A stretch of 64,000 bases of DNA from Streptomyces katrae (GCF_002028425.1 NZ_CP020042.1:4253560-4317559); one strand, 5' to 3'. Shown: positions 17,035 to 25,096, counted from the stretch's first letter. Numbers and translations: made by a program. The notes: generated by a model from the letters alone, not told the origin.

Positions 17035-17634
17035 CTAGTGGAACGCCGGCGGATGCAGGGGCGCGGGAGGTCCCGTCCGGGTGCCGAGGGTCCGGCTGGC
17101 TAGGCGGTGGCCGCGGCTCTTGGCTACTCGGATTGCGGCGTGTAGGGCGCCCGTGAGGTCGGCGGCCAGGAGGTGGAGTTCCTCCGGGTCTGCCTCCGTG
17201 TCGGCGAGTACTTCACGGGCGTGGTCCAGGAGTTCGGTGCCCAGGCCCAGCTGTATCTCCTCCGTGCTGTCGGCCAGGCGGGAGCGGGCCGTCTCGCGGA
17301 CTTCGGCCAGGGGCGGGCGGAGTTCGGTCAGGTGGGTCGCTATTTCGGCGGGGGCCGACAGGTCGGCCGGCATCAGGTCGCGGGGGATGTAGATGCGGGA
17401 CAGGCTCTGCGGCGACCAGCCCTCGTGCGTGATGCACAGGAATTCGGTGAGCGAGGTGCCGTCCGCCACCTTGAGGAGCGTGGTCAGGGGGGCGCGGGCC
17501 CGGAGGTTCCTGGCATGGACGGTTGATCGGAGGGGCGCGGAGGGCGTGGTCCAGGCCGAGGGTCGGCCGCCGGTGTACGTGGTCCTGCGCCGTGGGTGGC
17601 GGACGAAAGTTGAACGAGATCGGTGACCCGGCAC
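17035..17634 (-). CDS. Hypothetical protein, UTRA-like segment, start uncertain
   Basis: The C-terminal two thirds looks truly coding: LLKVADGTSLTEFLCITHEG, SRIYIPRDLMP, then a helical part LLDHAREVLADTEADPEEL and AIRVAKSRGHRL. The phrase YIPRDL and the following EVRETARSRL resemble the effector (UTRA) domain of GntR regulators, but the last 60 residues do not. The first 55 or so residues overlap the preceding small gene in another frame, so the real start is further in or the gene is a frameshifted fusion. It belongs to the foreign segment after gpmA. Confidence 0.45.
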   Translation of the reverse strand: MPGHRSRSTFVRHPRRRTTYTGGRPSAWTTPSAPLRSTVHARNLRARAPLTTLLKVADGTSLTEFLCITHEGWSPQSLSRIYIPRDLMPADLSAPAEIATHLTELRPPLAEVRETARSRLADSTEEIQLGLGTELLDHAREVLADTEADPEELHLLAADLTGALHAAIRVAKSRGHRLASRTLGTRTGPPAPLHPPAFH

Positions 17635-17732
17635 GCTCGGCCGCCGATCTGAATGACGTCGCCGCGCCGAACGCTGAGCGAGGTGATTTCGATGGTGATC
17701 GCGAGTGCACCAGTAGCGGACCAGCCTCTCAC
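17484..17732 (-). CDS. Small Streptomyces protein of the GDVI-x-x-GG type, possibly frameshifted
   Basis: The GTG start at 17732 overlaps the stop of the gene before it (GTGA), which implies translational coupling. The protein begins MRGWSATGALAITIEITSLS and then VRRGDVIQIGGRACRVTDLVQL, a short beta-rich motif that recurs in small Streptomyces proteins near GntR regulators. After that the sequence becomes Pro/Arg-rich without pattern, as if a frameshift had destroyed the second half. The function is unknown. Confidence 0.5.
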   Translation of the reverse strand: MRGWSATGALAITIEITSLSVRRGDVIQIGGRACRVTDLVQLSSATHGAGPRTPAADPRPGPRPPRPSDQPSMPGTSGPAPP

Positions 17733-17962
17733 TGCTCTGCCTCCGGCTGGTTGGCTGCCGGGTGACAGGGGCAGTCGCACACTTCGTAGATCACGGGGAT
17801 GCCGATCGGGGCCTTGGCCGGAGACGAGTGGGCGCACTCGTGGTGTGTGCCGATCGCGCATGAGGCCGACCGGTAGGCGGGGGTTCTCGCGTGCCCTGTC
17901 GAGGGGTGCCGGTTAGCAGACGTGGGTGTGCCGCCTCGGCTGGGCGGCGGGTGTGGCCGCAC
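17729..17962 (-). CDS. Small Cys/His-rich protein
   Basis: The C-terminal part (SCAIGTHHECAHSSPAKAPI, then VIYEVCDCPCHP) has a Cys/His pattern that could bind one zinc ion. It belongs to a type of short protein common in Streptomyces. The GTG at 17962 is a guess and gives 77 residues; only the last 50 look conserved. It precedes and overlaps the next small gene by four bases and is antisense to part of the GntR fragment. Confidence 0.5.
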   Translation of the reverse strand: MRPHPPPSRGGTPTSANRHPSTGHARTPAYRSASCAIGTHHECAHSSPAKAPIGIPVIYEVCDCPCHPAANQPEAEQ

Positions 17963-17977
17963 GCCGGGGTCGGCGTC

Positions 17978-18208
17978 GTGAACCGGATGGCGGAGATCGG
18001 CATCACGGTCAGCCATGCCGTCGAGCAGCCCGAGCCGCGGCATGCGAGTGCTGAGGAGGCCTCGCTCCTCGGGGTCCAGAAGGGCGCACTCGTCACCCAC
18101 ATCCGGCGGACGTACTACAGCGACCAGGGCCAGCCCGTGGAAACGGCGGACATCGTGATCCCTTCCGCTCTGTGCGAGGTCGTCTACGAGATCCCCGTCA
18201 GTCGGTAG
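17978..18208 (+). pseudogene. C-terminal fragment of a GntR-family regulator (UTRA domain)
   Basis: The reading VNRMAEIGITVSHAVEQPEP, then EEASLLGVQKGALVTHIRRTY and GQPVETADIVIPSALCEVVY is a typical end of a GntR/HutC regulator effector domain. No winged-helix DNA-binding half is present; upstream sequence in this frame is not GntR-like. It is therefore a 5' deleted remnant, on the plus strand inside the presumed integrated segment. GntR-type (KorSA-like) regulators are common cargo of Streptomyces integrative elements. Confidence 0.7.
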
Positions 18209-18363
18209 CCCGGTTCGAAGGGCCCACGGGGGCCGGGCCGTGGGGCCGTCCCTGGGCCGTCGCTGGGCCGTGGAAGGGTGATCGGGGGTGGCCGGCGGTG
18301 ACCATCGCTGACTGCTCGACCGCAGGTCAGGGCATCTTTACCCGGTAAAGCCCCAGCCCGGAG

Positions 18364-18382
18364 CAACAACCAGGGCAAGAAG
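18364..18382 (+). repeat. Right attachment-site repeat (attR candidate)
   Basis: This copies the gpmA 3' end (18 of 19 bases). It continues as AAGTAG, so the open frame would read NQGKKK-stop, a plausible ancestral GpmA tail. A terminator follows at 18401-18437. Three GGGCCGT repeats lie just inside (18237-18271), and two related copies lie just inside the left end (15488-15508). Confidence 0.65.
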
Positions 18383-18400
18383 AAGTAGGTCCTGCGATCA

Positions 18401-18437
18401 CGCCTCCCACCCGCGCGTACGGCGCCGGTGGGAGGCG
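18401..18437 (+). terminator. Terminator after the gpmA-tail repeat
   Basis: CGCCTCCCACC (18401-18411) and GGTGGGAGGCG (18427-18437) form a perfect 11-bp stem followed by TTT. Its place 13 bp after the displaced TAG suggests the original gpmA terminator. Confidence 0.75.
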
Positions 18438-18486
18438 TTTGTGCGTGCCGGGCCGGCTGAGGAGGCCGCGCGGCACCCCGGCCGGA

Positions 18487-18744
18487 TCAGAGGTGGACGG
18501 ACGCGGAGCCGCATGCGGTGCAGGCCGCCGTGCCGGTCGCCTCGGGTGCGGCCGCGGGCAGGCTCATCCGGGGTGGTCTCGTCGCCTCGACGTGCAGGGA
18601 CAGGATGTCTTCGAAGCGTTGCTGGCGCCGCAGTTCGCGGGCGTCCAAGTGGTGCAGGCGGCCAACGCCCGACGAGGTCAAGGCGGTGGCACCCGTGCCC
18701 AGTACCGAGCAGATCAGTGCGAACCACACGAGGGTGTCTGTCAC
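18487..18744 (-). CDS. Small single-pass membrane protein
   Basis: GTG 18744 follows a GAGAGGAG site. The 85 residues start with one hydrophobic helix (MTDTLVWFALICSVLGTGAT), then a basic helical part (LDARELRRQQRFEDILSLHV) and a tail with two cysteines (CTACGSASVHL). The family is not recognised. It is tail to tail with the gpmA-side segment. Confidence 0.6.
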   Translation of the reverse strand: MTDTLVWFALICSVLGTGATALTSSGVGRLHHLDARELRRQQRFEDILSLHVEATRPPRMSLPAAAPEATGTAACTACGSASVHL

Positions 18745-19194
18745 TGCGGCTCCTCTCCGGTGGAGGTGATCGGGGGGCGCCCTCCGGCCCCCCGGCGATA
18801 CCTCGTCATAACGCGAAGGCATATGCCGGGTTGCGCTGCGTCAGCCGTTCGGATGGCCGGGGGGAGTTCCCGGTCGGGGGCGCGCGAGCCGGTGTGAGCG
18901 CCCGTGGTGCGGCTCAGTGCGCGGCGTACTCCCCCGGCCCGATGATGTGACCGCAGCGGGCGGGGTGGGGGTCACGGGCGCCTGAGCCGATCGAGTCCGA
19001 ATCGCACCGATCTGGCTCCGCCTCCCCCGCTGCGAGCTGGCAGGATCGCTGCGCCAACCGGGTGCGGACCAGCGTCCTGGCGGGTGGCCGGTGGGCGTAG
19101 AACCGATAAAAGACACTGGTCAACACACGTCTGGTTCGCCACCATCACCTGGACGGAGCACACCCTCGCCGGTATCCGGAGCGTTGGGTGGACT
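18745..19194. other. Gene-poor stretch
   Basis: About 450 bases. A minus-strand reading ending at 18914 with RCGHIIGPGEYAAH could be the end of a tiny Cys/His protein, but no start or ribosome site supports it. The right end must carry the promoter of the plus-strand genes that begin at 19195. Confidence 0.3.
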
Positions 19195-19503
19195 ATGACA
19201 ACAGCACAGCACACAGCAACGTTCCCGTGGGGCGCTCAGAGCGACGTGCGCGACGGTCAGAACCGGGCCGCACGGGTGGGGAAGTGGACGTACACGCCCG
19301 TCTCGACGGGCTCGGCCCTGGAGAAGGGCGCGACCCTCCAGTGCGAGGGGCTGGAGGTCGACCTCCAGTACTCGTCCTCGGTGTTCGAGGACTTCCTGGA
19401 CGTGGTGCGCCGGATCCAGAACGAGTTCAACCGCAGGTCCCAGGAGGCCGCGTCGCTCAAGACGCCGGCCGGCGAGTGCTCCGGGCAGATGTTCCGTGAA
19501 TGA
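19195..19503 (+). CDS. Conserved-type hypothetical protein, 102 residues
   Basis: The reading from ATG 19195 is MTTAQHTATFPWGAQSDVRD and so on, with a helical C-terminus (VFEDFLDVVRRIQNEFNRRS). It has no membrane segment and no motif I recognise. The next gene starts at GTG 19496, overlapping by eight bases, so the two are translationally coupled and likely act together. Confidence 0.65.
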   Translation: MTTAQHTATFPWGAQSDVRDGQNRAARVGKWTYTPVSTGSALEKGATLQCEGLEVDLQYSSSVFEDFLDVVRRIQNEFNRRSQEAASLKTPAGECSGQMFRE

Positions 19504-20455
19504 GCAGTACGGACATTACGCCCCGCAGCCGGAGCCCACCGCGTTCTGGCAGGAGCCGGACCTGACGCAGCAGACCGCCTACGGCTACCCGCTCTTCGGG
19601 CTGGGCGAGGCGAACGCCCCCTGGGACCCCGCGGAGGAGCTGGCCCATCTCTGCCGGGAGGCCATGGCGCCGAGTCGGGCGGAGCCGCTCGACCAACTCG
19701 CCTTCGGCGAGACCGGCGAGACCGGCGAGACGGTCAGCGGAGCCGGCCTCGCCTCCGGCCTGTCCGCCGGCTTCACCCCGCCCCTCGCCCCGGGCCTCTC
19801 CTCCGGCCCGGCCGGCGGAGGGTTCTCGCCGGGGGCCGGGCAACGGCCTCGCACGCCGGCCCCGGGCGGGCACCGCCGGGGGAGCCGGGCGAAGACGTCG
19901 GTGGTGGCCCTCCTGCGTACCGGCAGCCTCTGCACCGCCGTGCTGGTCGCCGTCATCGCCGCCGTGGTCAGCATGTACAGCGGCCTGGCCGTCTGCGAGG
20001 CCCTGCGCCACAGCGCCGGTCCGCGCACCGCGCACGACGTGGCCGGCTGGTGGCCCCTGCTGATCTACGGGCCCTGGATGGTCGCCTCCCTGTCCATCCT
20101 CAGGGCCGCCCTGCACCAGCGCAGGGCCGTGCACTCCTGGTCCGTCGTCCTGTTGTTCTCCACCCTGGCCACACTGCTCTGCGTGGCCCAGGCGCCGAGA
20201 ACCCTCGCCGCGCAGGCGGCGGCCACACTGCCGCCCATCGCCGCGCTGGCCTGCTTCCAGCAACTCGTACGGCAGATCACCCTGACCCGCCCGCCGCGGC
20301 AACTCGCACCCCGGCACCGCAACAGCCGGCCCGCCCAGCTCCGGCCGCAGGCCGCGGCGGGCGGCCCGGACGCCGGGCTCCCCGACTACCCGGTGCGGGA
20401 CTGGAGGGAATCCCTCCGCGCCTCCACCGGCTACCGGATCCGCTACGGATCATGA
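19496..20455 (+). CDS. DUF2637-like membrane protein
   Basis: The 319-residue protein begins at GTG 19496. A long disordered N-terminus (about 1-133) contains GETGETGET and Pro/Gly-rich stretches. Four hydrophobic helices follow (about 138-265), in the DUF2637 pattern: ALLRTGSLCTAVLVAVIAAV, GWWPLLIYGPWMVASLSIL, SVVLLFSTLATLLCVAQAP and AATLPPIAALACF. DUF2637 proteins are found on Streptomyces mobile elements near SpdB-type spread genes and in chromosomal clusters; the role is not established. It is coupled to the preceding gene. Confidence 0.7.
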   Translation: MNEQYGHYAPQPEPTAFWQEPDLTQQTAYGYPLFGLGEANAPWDPAEELAHLCREAMAPSRAEPLDQLAFGETGETGETVSGAGLASGLSAGFTPPLAPGLSSGPAGGGFSPGAGQRPRTPAPGGHRRGSRAKTSVVALLRTGSLCTAVLVAVIAAVVSMYSGLAVCEALRHSAGPRTAHDVAGWWPLLIYGPWMVASLSILRAALHQRRAVHSWSVVLLFSTLATLLCVAQAPRTLAAQAAATLPPIAALACFQQLVRQITLTRPPRQLAPRHRNSRPAQLRPQAAAGGPDAGLPDYPVRDWRESLRASTGYRIRYGS

Positions 20456-20784
20456 GCCCGCAGGGGTCCGAGACGGCGGCCCCGCGGGGCGCGGCGTCGC
20501 CGGCACGCGACGCGACGAAGTCGGGCGTCGCTGACTCCTCGGACACCTCGGGCCCCCTCCCGGACTCCAACGAACGTGATCACGTGCATCTCAGGAACGA
20601 AGATCGAAACCCATAGGTCACGGGCGGCGCACAGTCTCAGCCCTACGGGTCTCCCGCGCTGACCGGCCGCGACCCCGTCCCCGGACCCCTGCCACCACCA
20701 GGGGCCCTGGCCCGCCGTGTCCGCGGCGCGGCGGCGCGGCGCGGCGCGCTTCATCCACTCCACACAGACCGAGAGGGCGACACC
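20456..20784. promoter_or_regulatory. Intergenic region with a perfect palindrome
   Basis: These 329 bases hold no convincing gene. ACGTGATCACGT at 20574-20585 is a perfect 12-bp palindrome, about 200 bp upstream of the next start. It could be an operator; nothing identifies the binding factor. Confidence 0.35.
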
Positions 20785-21045
20785 ATGGTCCATGAACTCA
20801 CCCATGCCGAGCGCATCCGGTACAAGCGGCTCCAGGACACCGCCTACCAGGCCGGTGAGGAAGCCGTCGCGAACCTTCAGGCCGCACTCGCGCTCGCCGG
20901 TCTGGTCCTTCCCTCGCTGTGCAACGACGGACCCCTGGGCTGCCGGGGTTTCGTCCGGCTCGGGGGGTGCAGCGTCGCCTTCGCCAACCGGCTCGCCGAG
21001 GTCATCGCCGCGGGCGCCCGCGCCCTGGAAGCCGGGCAGCCGTGA
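20785..21045 (+). CDS. Small hypothetical helical protein, 86 residues
   Basis: ATG 20785 opens MVHELTHAERIRYKRLQDTA. The protein is helical, with a hydrophobic middle (NLQAALALAGLVLPSL) and two cysteines (LCNDGPLGCRGF). It has a normal codon pattern but no known domain. Small genes of this sort are common upstream of XRE/DUF5753 regulators in Streptomyces, as here. Confidence 0.65.
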   Translation: MVHELTHAERIRYKRLQDTAYQAGEEAVANLQAALALAGLVLPSLCNDGPLGCRGFVRLGGCSVAFANRLAEVIAAGARALEAGQP

Positions 21046-21099
21046 GCCCCGTGGCCGGGCCGGAGACCTCCGGCAGGTGACCGGTTCGGAGGAGGCCGC

Positions 21100-21393
21100 A
21101 TGAACGCGTGGCAGACCGACCCCTACCGGCTCCCCGGCTTGCGGGGCTTACCGCACGAGGAGGAAGCCGACGCCCGGCTTCCCCCGACCCCCCTGTCGGC
21201 TCCCCTCCCCGACCCTGCCCTCCGGCCGGCCGTCCCGGAATCCGCCGACCGCCGGCGCCTCGACCTGCACGCGTGCCTGACCGCCGCGGGCATCCCGCCG
21301 CGCGCCGGAGACCGGCACGCCATCGAGGTGCTCACCCTGGTGGACGACACCACCTACGCGGCCCTTCGGCGATGGATCACCGGCACCTCCTGA
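21100..21393 (+). CDS. Hypothetical protein, 97 residues
   Basis: The reading begins MNAWQTDPYRLPGLRGL after GGAGG. The first half is Pro-rich. The second (LDLHACLTAAGIPPRAGDR, then AIEVLTLVDDTTYAALRRWI) looks like a small helical domain. It has no recognised family. It is 54 bp after the previous gene and 250 bp before the XRE regulator. Confidence 0.6.
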   Translation: MNAWQTDPYRLPGLRGLPHEEEADARLPPTPLSAPLPDPALRPAVPESADRRRLDLHACLTAAGIPPRAGDRHAIEVLTLVDDTTYAALRRWITGTS

Positions 21394-21641
21394 CCGAGCC
21401 CCGATCCGGCTCCGTCCCCGCCGCCCGTCCCCGACAGTGCGGTATGAATATGCGCATCCATGCTTTGATCGGCCATTACGGGCCCCAAGCGGACGTCCGG
21501 TCAATCCGCATTGGGCCGAACAGGTGGTGCTCGCCATGCGGGTGCACGGCCTGTTCGGCCGCGTATGCACAATGCGTCTGTCGGTGTCGACCGTGGGGGT
21601 GTGCAGCCTGCGCGTGTTCTGGAGCTGGAGGTAGACCGCCC

Positions 21642-22565
21642 ATGGCGGCGAACGGACATCCCACGGTCAGGAGGCGCCGTCTGGGTGCCGAACTCCGGCA
21701 GCTCCGCAAGGCCGCGGGTATGACGTCCACACAGGCGGCAGGCCGTCTGCTGGTGTCGCAGTCCAAGATCAGCCTCATCGAGACCGGCCGCCGCCCCATC
21801 AATCCGCGGGACGTGCGCGACCTGTGCCGGCTCTACGGGGTCGCCGACCAGGACGTCATCGAGGCACTGATGCGGGCGGCGAGGGAATCGGGCCAGCAGG
21901 GCTGGTGGGTCTCCTGCGGCGACGTCCCCTACGGCGTCTACATCGGACTGGAGACGGGGGCCTCCTCCATCCACACCTACGAGCCGCTCGTGATCCCCGG
22001 CCTGCTGCAGACCCGGGCCTACGCGGCCGCCCTCATCGTCGAAACGGTCCCCGGCATCACGGACGAACAGGCCGCCATCAGCCTGGAGGTCCGGCTGCGG
22101 CGCCAGCACCGGGCGCACCACCCCGCCCGCCCCTTCCGCTTATGGGCGGTCCTGGACGAATCCGCGCTGCACCGCAGGGTCGGCGACCGCGAGATCATGC
22201 GCGAACAGCTGGAGCACCTGAACACGCTCGGCGCCCAGCCGCACATCACCGTGCAGATCCTCCCCCACACCACCGGGGCCCACGCCGGGCTCCTGGGGCA
22301 GTTCTCCATCCTCGGGTTCCCCGACTCCGATACGGGAGTCGTCTACCTGGAACGCTTCACCAGCGACCTCTACCTGGAGAAGTACGCCGACCGGTACCCG
22401 TACCACGTCATGTACGACCACCTCCAGGCGCAAGCGCTCAACCCCGAGGACACACGGTACTTCGTCAACGACCTCATCAAGGGGCTCCAAGCCGTTCCGC
22501 CGGCACGGGCGGGAGATCCGCTTCTCGCACCTACGGGCAGCTCCACCGCCGGATCCGCAGTGTGA
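21642..22565 (+). CDS. XRE-family regulator with DUF5753 domain and a TTA codon
   Basis: The 307-residue protein has an N-terminal helix-turn-helix (about 8-65: LRQLRKAAGMTSTQAAGRLL, then SQSKISLIETGRR). A DUF5753 domain follows (about 95-275) with YEPLVIPGLLQTRAYA, RRQHRAH and VYLERFTSDLYLEK. This architecture is specific to actinomycetes and abundant in Streptomyces, often next to small DUF397-type partners, in developmental or antibiotic control. ATG 21642 has GGAGG nine bases upstream. Codon 167 (22140-22142) is TTA, so translation should depend on the bldA tRNA. A terminator follows. Confidence 0.92.
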   Translation: MAANGHPTVRRRRLGAELRQLRKAAGMTSTQAAGRLLVSQSKISLIETGRRPINPRDVRDLCRLYGVADQDVIEALMRAARESGQQGWWVSCGDVPYGVYIGLETGASSIHTYEPLVIPGLLQTRAYAAALIVETVPGITDEQAAISLEVRLRRQHRAHHPARPFRLWAVLDESALHRRVGDREIMREQLEHLNTLGAQPHITVQILPHTTGAHAGLLGQFSILGFPDSDTGVVYLERFTSDLYLEKYADRYPYHVMYDHLQAQALNPEDTRYFVNDLIKGLQAVPPARAGDPLLAPTGSSTAGSAV

Positions 22566-22576
22566 GGCGGTACGCG

Positions 22577-22612
22577 AAAGGGCCCCGTCCGGTGTGGTGG
22601 ACGGGGCCCTTT
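22577..22612 (+). terminator. Terminator of the XRE/DUF5753 gene
   Basis: AAAGGGCCCCGTCC pairs perfectly with GGACGGGGCCCTTT across an 8-base loop, twelve bases after the stop codon. It may also stop transcripts from the opposite strand. Confidence 0.88.
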
Positions 22613-22644
22613 CACGGCTTCGCGGGCGGGCAGCGGTGGGGCCG

Positions 22645-22794
22645 TCAGCCCCCGCACTGGCAGGGGGCGCCGGACTGGCAGCCGCAGCCGCAGCCGGACC
22701 CGCAGCCGCAGGCCGCGAGCAGGGGCAGGCGCAGGGGCTCCGGACGGGGCGGCTGCTCCTGCTCCGGGGTGATGGGGACGGGGGAATCGGGCAT
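22645..22794 (-). CDS. Cysteine-rich small protein, 49 residues
   Basis: ATG 22794 follows GAGGAGG. The first half is Pro/Glu-rich (PVPITPEQEQPPRPEPLRL). The C-terminus is a run of alternating Cys and Gly (ACGCGSGCGCGCQSG, then PCQCGG), with eight cysteines in the last 22 residues. Such density suggests metal binding. The gene lies in the phoU-side intergenic space and reads in the same direction as phoU. No characterised homologue is recalled. Confidence 0.65.
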   Translation of the reverse strand: MPDSPVPITPEQEQPPRPEPLRLPLLAACGCGSGCGCGCQSGAPCQCGG

Positions 22795-22925
22795 GGATCC
22801 TCCTCGCGGGCGGCGTACAGGACGCCGTACGGGACGGCGCAGTGCCTTCGCCTCATTCATGCCCAGCCACAGCGGCGCGTCAACGGCGCATTGGGGCCCC
22901 GCAGGGGCGCGGAACGCCCGGGCGC

Positions 22926-23603
22926 TCAGATGCCCTCCACCTGCGTCGGCTGCTGCAGCTCGTCCGCGTGCTCGCCCGTCACCAGGTACACGACGCGCTT
23001 GGCCACCGACACCGCGTGGTCCGCGAACCGCTCGTAGTAGCGGCCCAGCAGGGTCACGTCCACGGCCGTCTCGATGCCGTGCTTCCAGCGGTCGTCCATC
23101 AGGTGCTGGAAGAGGGTGCGGTGCAGCTGGTCCATCTCGTCGTCGTCCTGCTCCAGCTGGAGGGCCAGGTCGACGTCCTTCGTGATGATGACCTCGGCCG
23201 CCTTCGCCATCAGGCGCTGCGCCAGCTGCCCCATCTCCAGGATCGTCGCGTGCAGGTCGCGCGGCACCGCGCGGTCCGGGAACCGCAGCCGGGCCAGCTT
23301 CGCCACGTGCTGCGCCAAGTCGCCGGAGCGCTCCAGGTCGGCGCTCATGCGCAGCGAGGTGACGACGATGCGCAGGTCGGTGGCGACCGGCTGCTGGCGG
23401 GCCAGCAGGGCGATGGCGCGGGCCTCCAGGTCGTGCTGGAGGTCGTCGACCTTCTGGTCGGCGGCGATGACGCTCTCGGCGAGCTTCAGGTCGGCGTCCA
23501 GCATGGAGGTCGTGGCCCGCCCGATCGCGGAACCGACGAGCCGGGCCATCTCGACCAGGCTCTCTCCGATCGAGTCCAGTTCCTCGTGGTACGCGTCGCG
23601 CAT
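22926..23603 (-). CDS. phoU: Phosphate signalling protein PhoU
   Basis: The 225-residue protein starts at ATG 23603 (AGGAGAAGGA site); the longer reading from 23684 lacks a site. It has two PhoU repeats (about 5-100 and 115-210), each a three-helix bundle with the acidic metal-binding pattern seen in DLQHDLEARAIALLARQQPV and YYERFADHAVSVAKR. PhoU links phosphate uptake to the PhoR-PhoP system and keeps the Pho regulon off when phosphate is ample. It is divergent from phoR, as in other Streptomyces. Confidence 0.95.
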   Translation of the reverse strand: MRDAYHEELDSIGESLVEMARLVGSAIGRATTSMLDADLKLAESVIAADQKVDDLQHDLEARAIALLARQQPVATDLRIVVTSLRMSADLERSGDLAQHVAKLARLRFPDRAVPRDLHATILEMGQLAQRLMAKAAEVIITKDVDLALQLEQDDDEMDQLHRTLFQHLMDDRWKHGIETAVDVTLLGRYYERFADHAVSVAKRVVYLVTGEHADELQQPTQVEGI

Positions 23604-23737
23604 TGTCCTTCTCCTGCCTGCTTGCCTGCTACTCGCTGTCACTGCTGCTACTGCGGTGTGGTCCGTCGGGCCCCACGTTGACACGTTCGGCCGCCAACGC
23701 GTCCGACTCCGGCATCACAAATGAATCAACACCATCG

Positions 23738-23748
23738 CCAGGGTGAAC
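23738..23748 (-). promoter_or_regulatory. Candidate PHO box unit between phoU and phoR
   Basis: Read on the minus strand, GTTCACCCTGG is a good match to the 11-base repeat unit bound by PhoP in Streptomyces. The flanking 11-base units are weaker. It lies 74 bp upstream of phoR and about 135 bp upstream of phoU, so PhoP could control both genes. Confidence 0.55.
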
Positions 23749-23821
23749 TCTGGGCGACGACTGTTCGAGCTGCCACCCGAACGGCTGTGGAAGTGTCCTG
23801 CCCCCTGCTTAACCTGGACAC

Positions 23822-25096
23822 ATGGACGTGAACGCGGCGGTCGCCGCAGCTGCGGCGATCGCCGGTCTTTGCACCGGTGTCATCGCCATGCTGGCGTTCC
23901 GCTGGAGCGAGCGCGACCAAGCCCGCCCCACGAGGAGCTCCATGCGCCCCGACATCAACGCGGTGCTCCCGCCCGGCGTGGACACGGTGCTCTCCGTACT
24001 CCGCTCCTCCGCCGTCGTCCTCGACGAGGGCGACGCGGTGGTCAAGGCCAGCTCGGCGGCTTACGCCCTGGGCCTGGTCCGCGGCGGGAAGCTCGCCGTG
24101 GAGCCCATGCTCCACATGGCCCGTGACACCCGCCGTGACGGTGAGATACGCCAGATCGAGCTCGACCTGCCCCGGCGCGGTACCGGACGCGGCGAGGCCC
24201 TCGCGGTCTCCGCCCGTGTCGCCCCGCTGGGCTCCCGGCTGGTGCTCCTGCTCGTCGAGGACCTCACCGAGGCCCGCCGCATCGAGGCGGTGCGCCGCGA
24301 CTTCGTCGCGAACGTCTCGCACGAGCTGAAGACCCCGGTCGGCGCGATCTCCCTGCTCTCCGAGGCGGTGATGGACGCCGCGGACGACCCCGAGGCGGTC
24401 AGCCGCTTCGCGGGCCGCATGCAGATCGAGGCCACCCGCCTGATCAACCTGGTACAGGAGCTCATCGACCTCTCCCGGGTGCAGAACGACGACCCGCTGG
24501 AGGACGCCGAGCCCGTACGGGTGGACACGCTGGTGGCGGAGGCCATCGACCGCTGCCGGCATACGGCCACCTCCAAGCAGATCACCATGGCCGCCGGCGG
24601 CACCGCCGACCTGCGCGTCTGGGGCAACCGCGGTCAGCTGGCCGCGGCCCTCGGCAATCTGGTGGAGAACGCCGTCAACTACAGCCCGGCCCGCACCCGG
24701 GTCGGGATCGCCGCCCGCCGCGTGACCGCGCCGGGCGGGGACCTGATCGAGATAGCCGTGACCGACCAGGGCATCGGCATCCCCGAGAAGGACCGCGAAC
24801 GCATCTTCGAGCGCTTCTACCGGGTGGACCCGGCCCGCTCCCGCGCCACCGGCGGAACCGGACTGGGCCTCGCGATCGTGAAGCACGTGGCGGCCTCGCA
24901 CGGCGGGGAGGTGTCGGTGTGGAGCTCCGAGGGCCAGGGTTCCACGTTCACCCTGAAGCTCCCCGAGGCGGCCGCACCGGCCCCCGCGCCCGCCCCGGAC
25001 ACCCCCGGCGGGACGGAACCGGCCCCGGCCCCCGGTCCCGCCCAAGCCCTGCCCGACCCAGAACCAGTCGTCCCCTCCCCGGAGGTCCTTCCGTGA
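23822..25096 (+). CDS. phoR: Phosphate sensor histidine kinase PhoR
   Basis: The 424-residue protein has one membrane helix (about 5-26) and a PAS-like segment (about 50-150). The dimerisation/phosphotransfer domain has His167 in FVANVSHELKTP. The ATPase domain has N (LGNLVENAVNYS), G1 (TDQGIGIPEKD) and G2 (GGTGLGLAIVKH) boxes. A Pro/Ala-rich tail of about 50 residues follows. It phosphorylates PhoP under phosphate starvation. Its TGA stop overlaps the GTG start of phoP (GTGA), so the two are coupled. Confidence 0.95.
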   Translation: MDVNAAVAAAAAIAGLCTGVIAMLAFRWSERDQARPTRSSMRPDINAVLPPGVDTVLSVLRSSAVVLDEGDAVVKASSAAYALGLVRGGKLAVEPMLHMARDTRRDGEIRQIELDLPRRGTGRGEALAVSARVAPLGSRLVLLLVEDLTEARRIEAVRRDFVANVSHELKTPVGAISLLSEAVMDAADDPEAVSRFAGRMQIEATRLINLVQELIDLSRVQNDDPLEDAEPVRVDTLVAEAIDRCRHTATSKQITMAAGGTADLRVWGNRGQLAAALGNLVENAVNYSPARTRVGIAARRVTAPGGDLIEIAVTDQGIGIPEKDRERIFERFYRVDPARSRATGGTGLGLAIVKHVAASHGGEVSVWSSEGQGSTFTLKLPEAAAPAPAPAPDTPGGTEPAPAPGPAQALPDPEPVVPSPEVLP

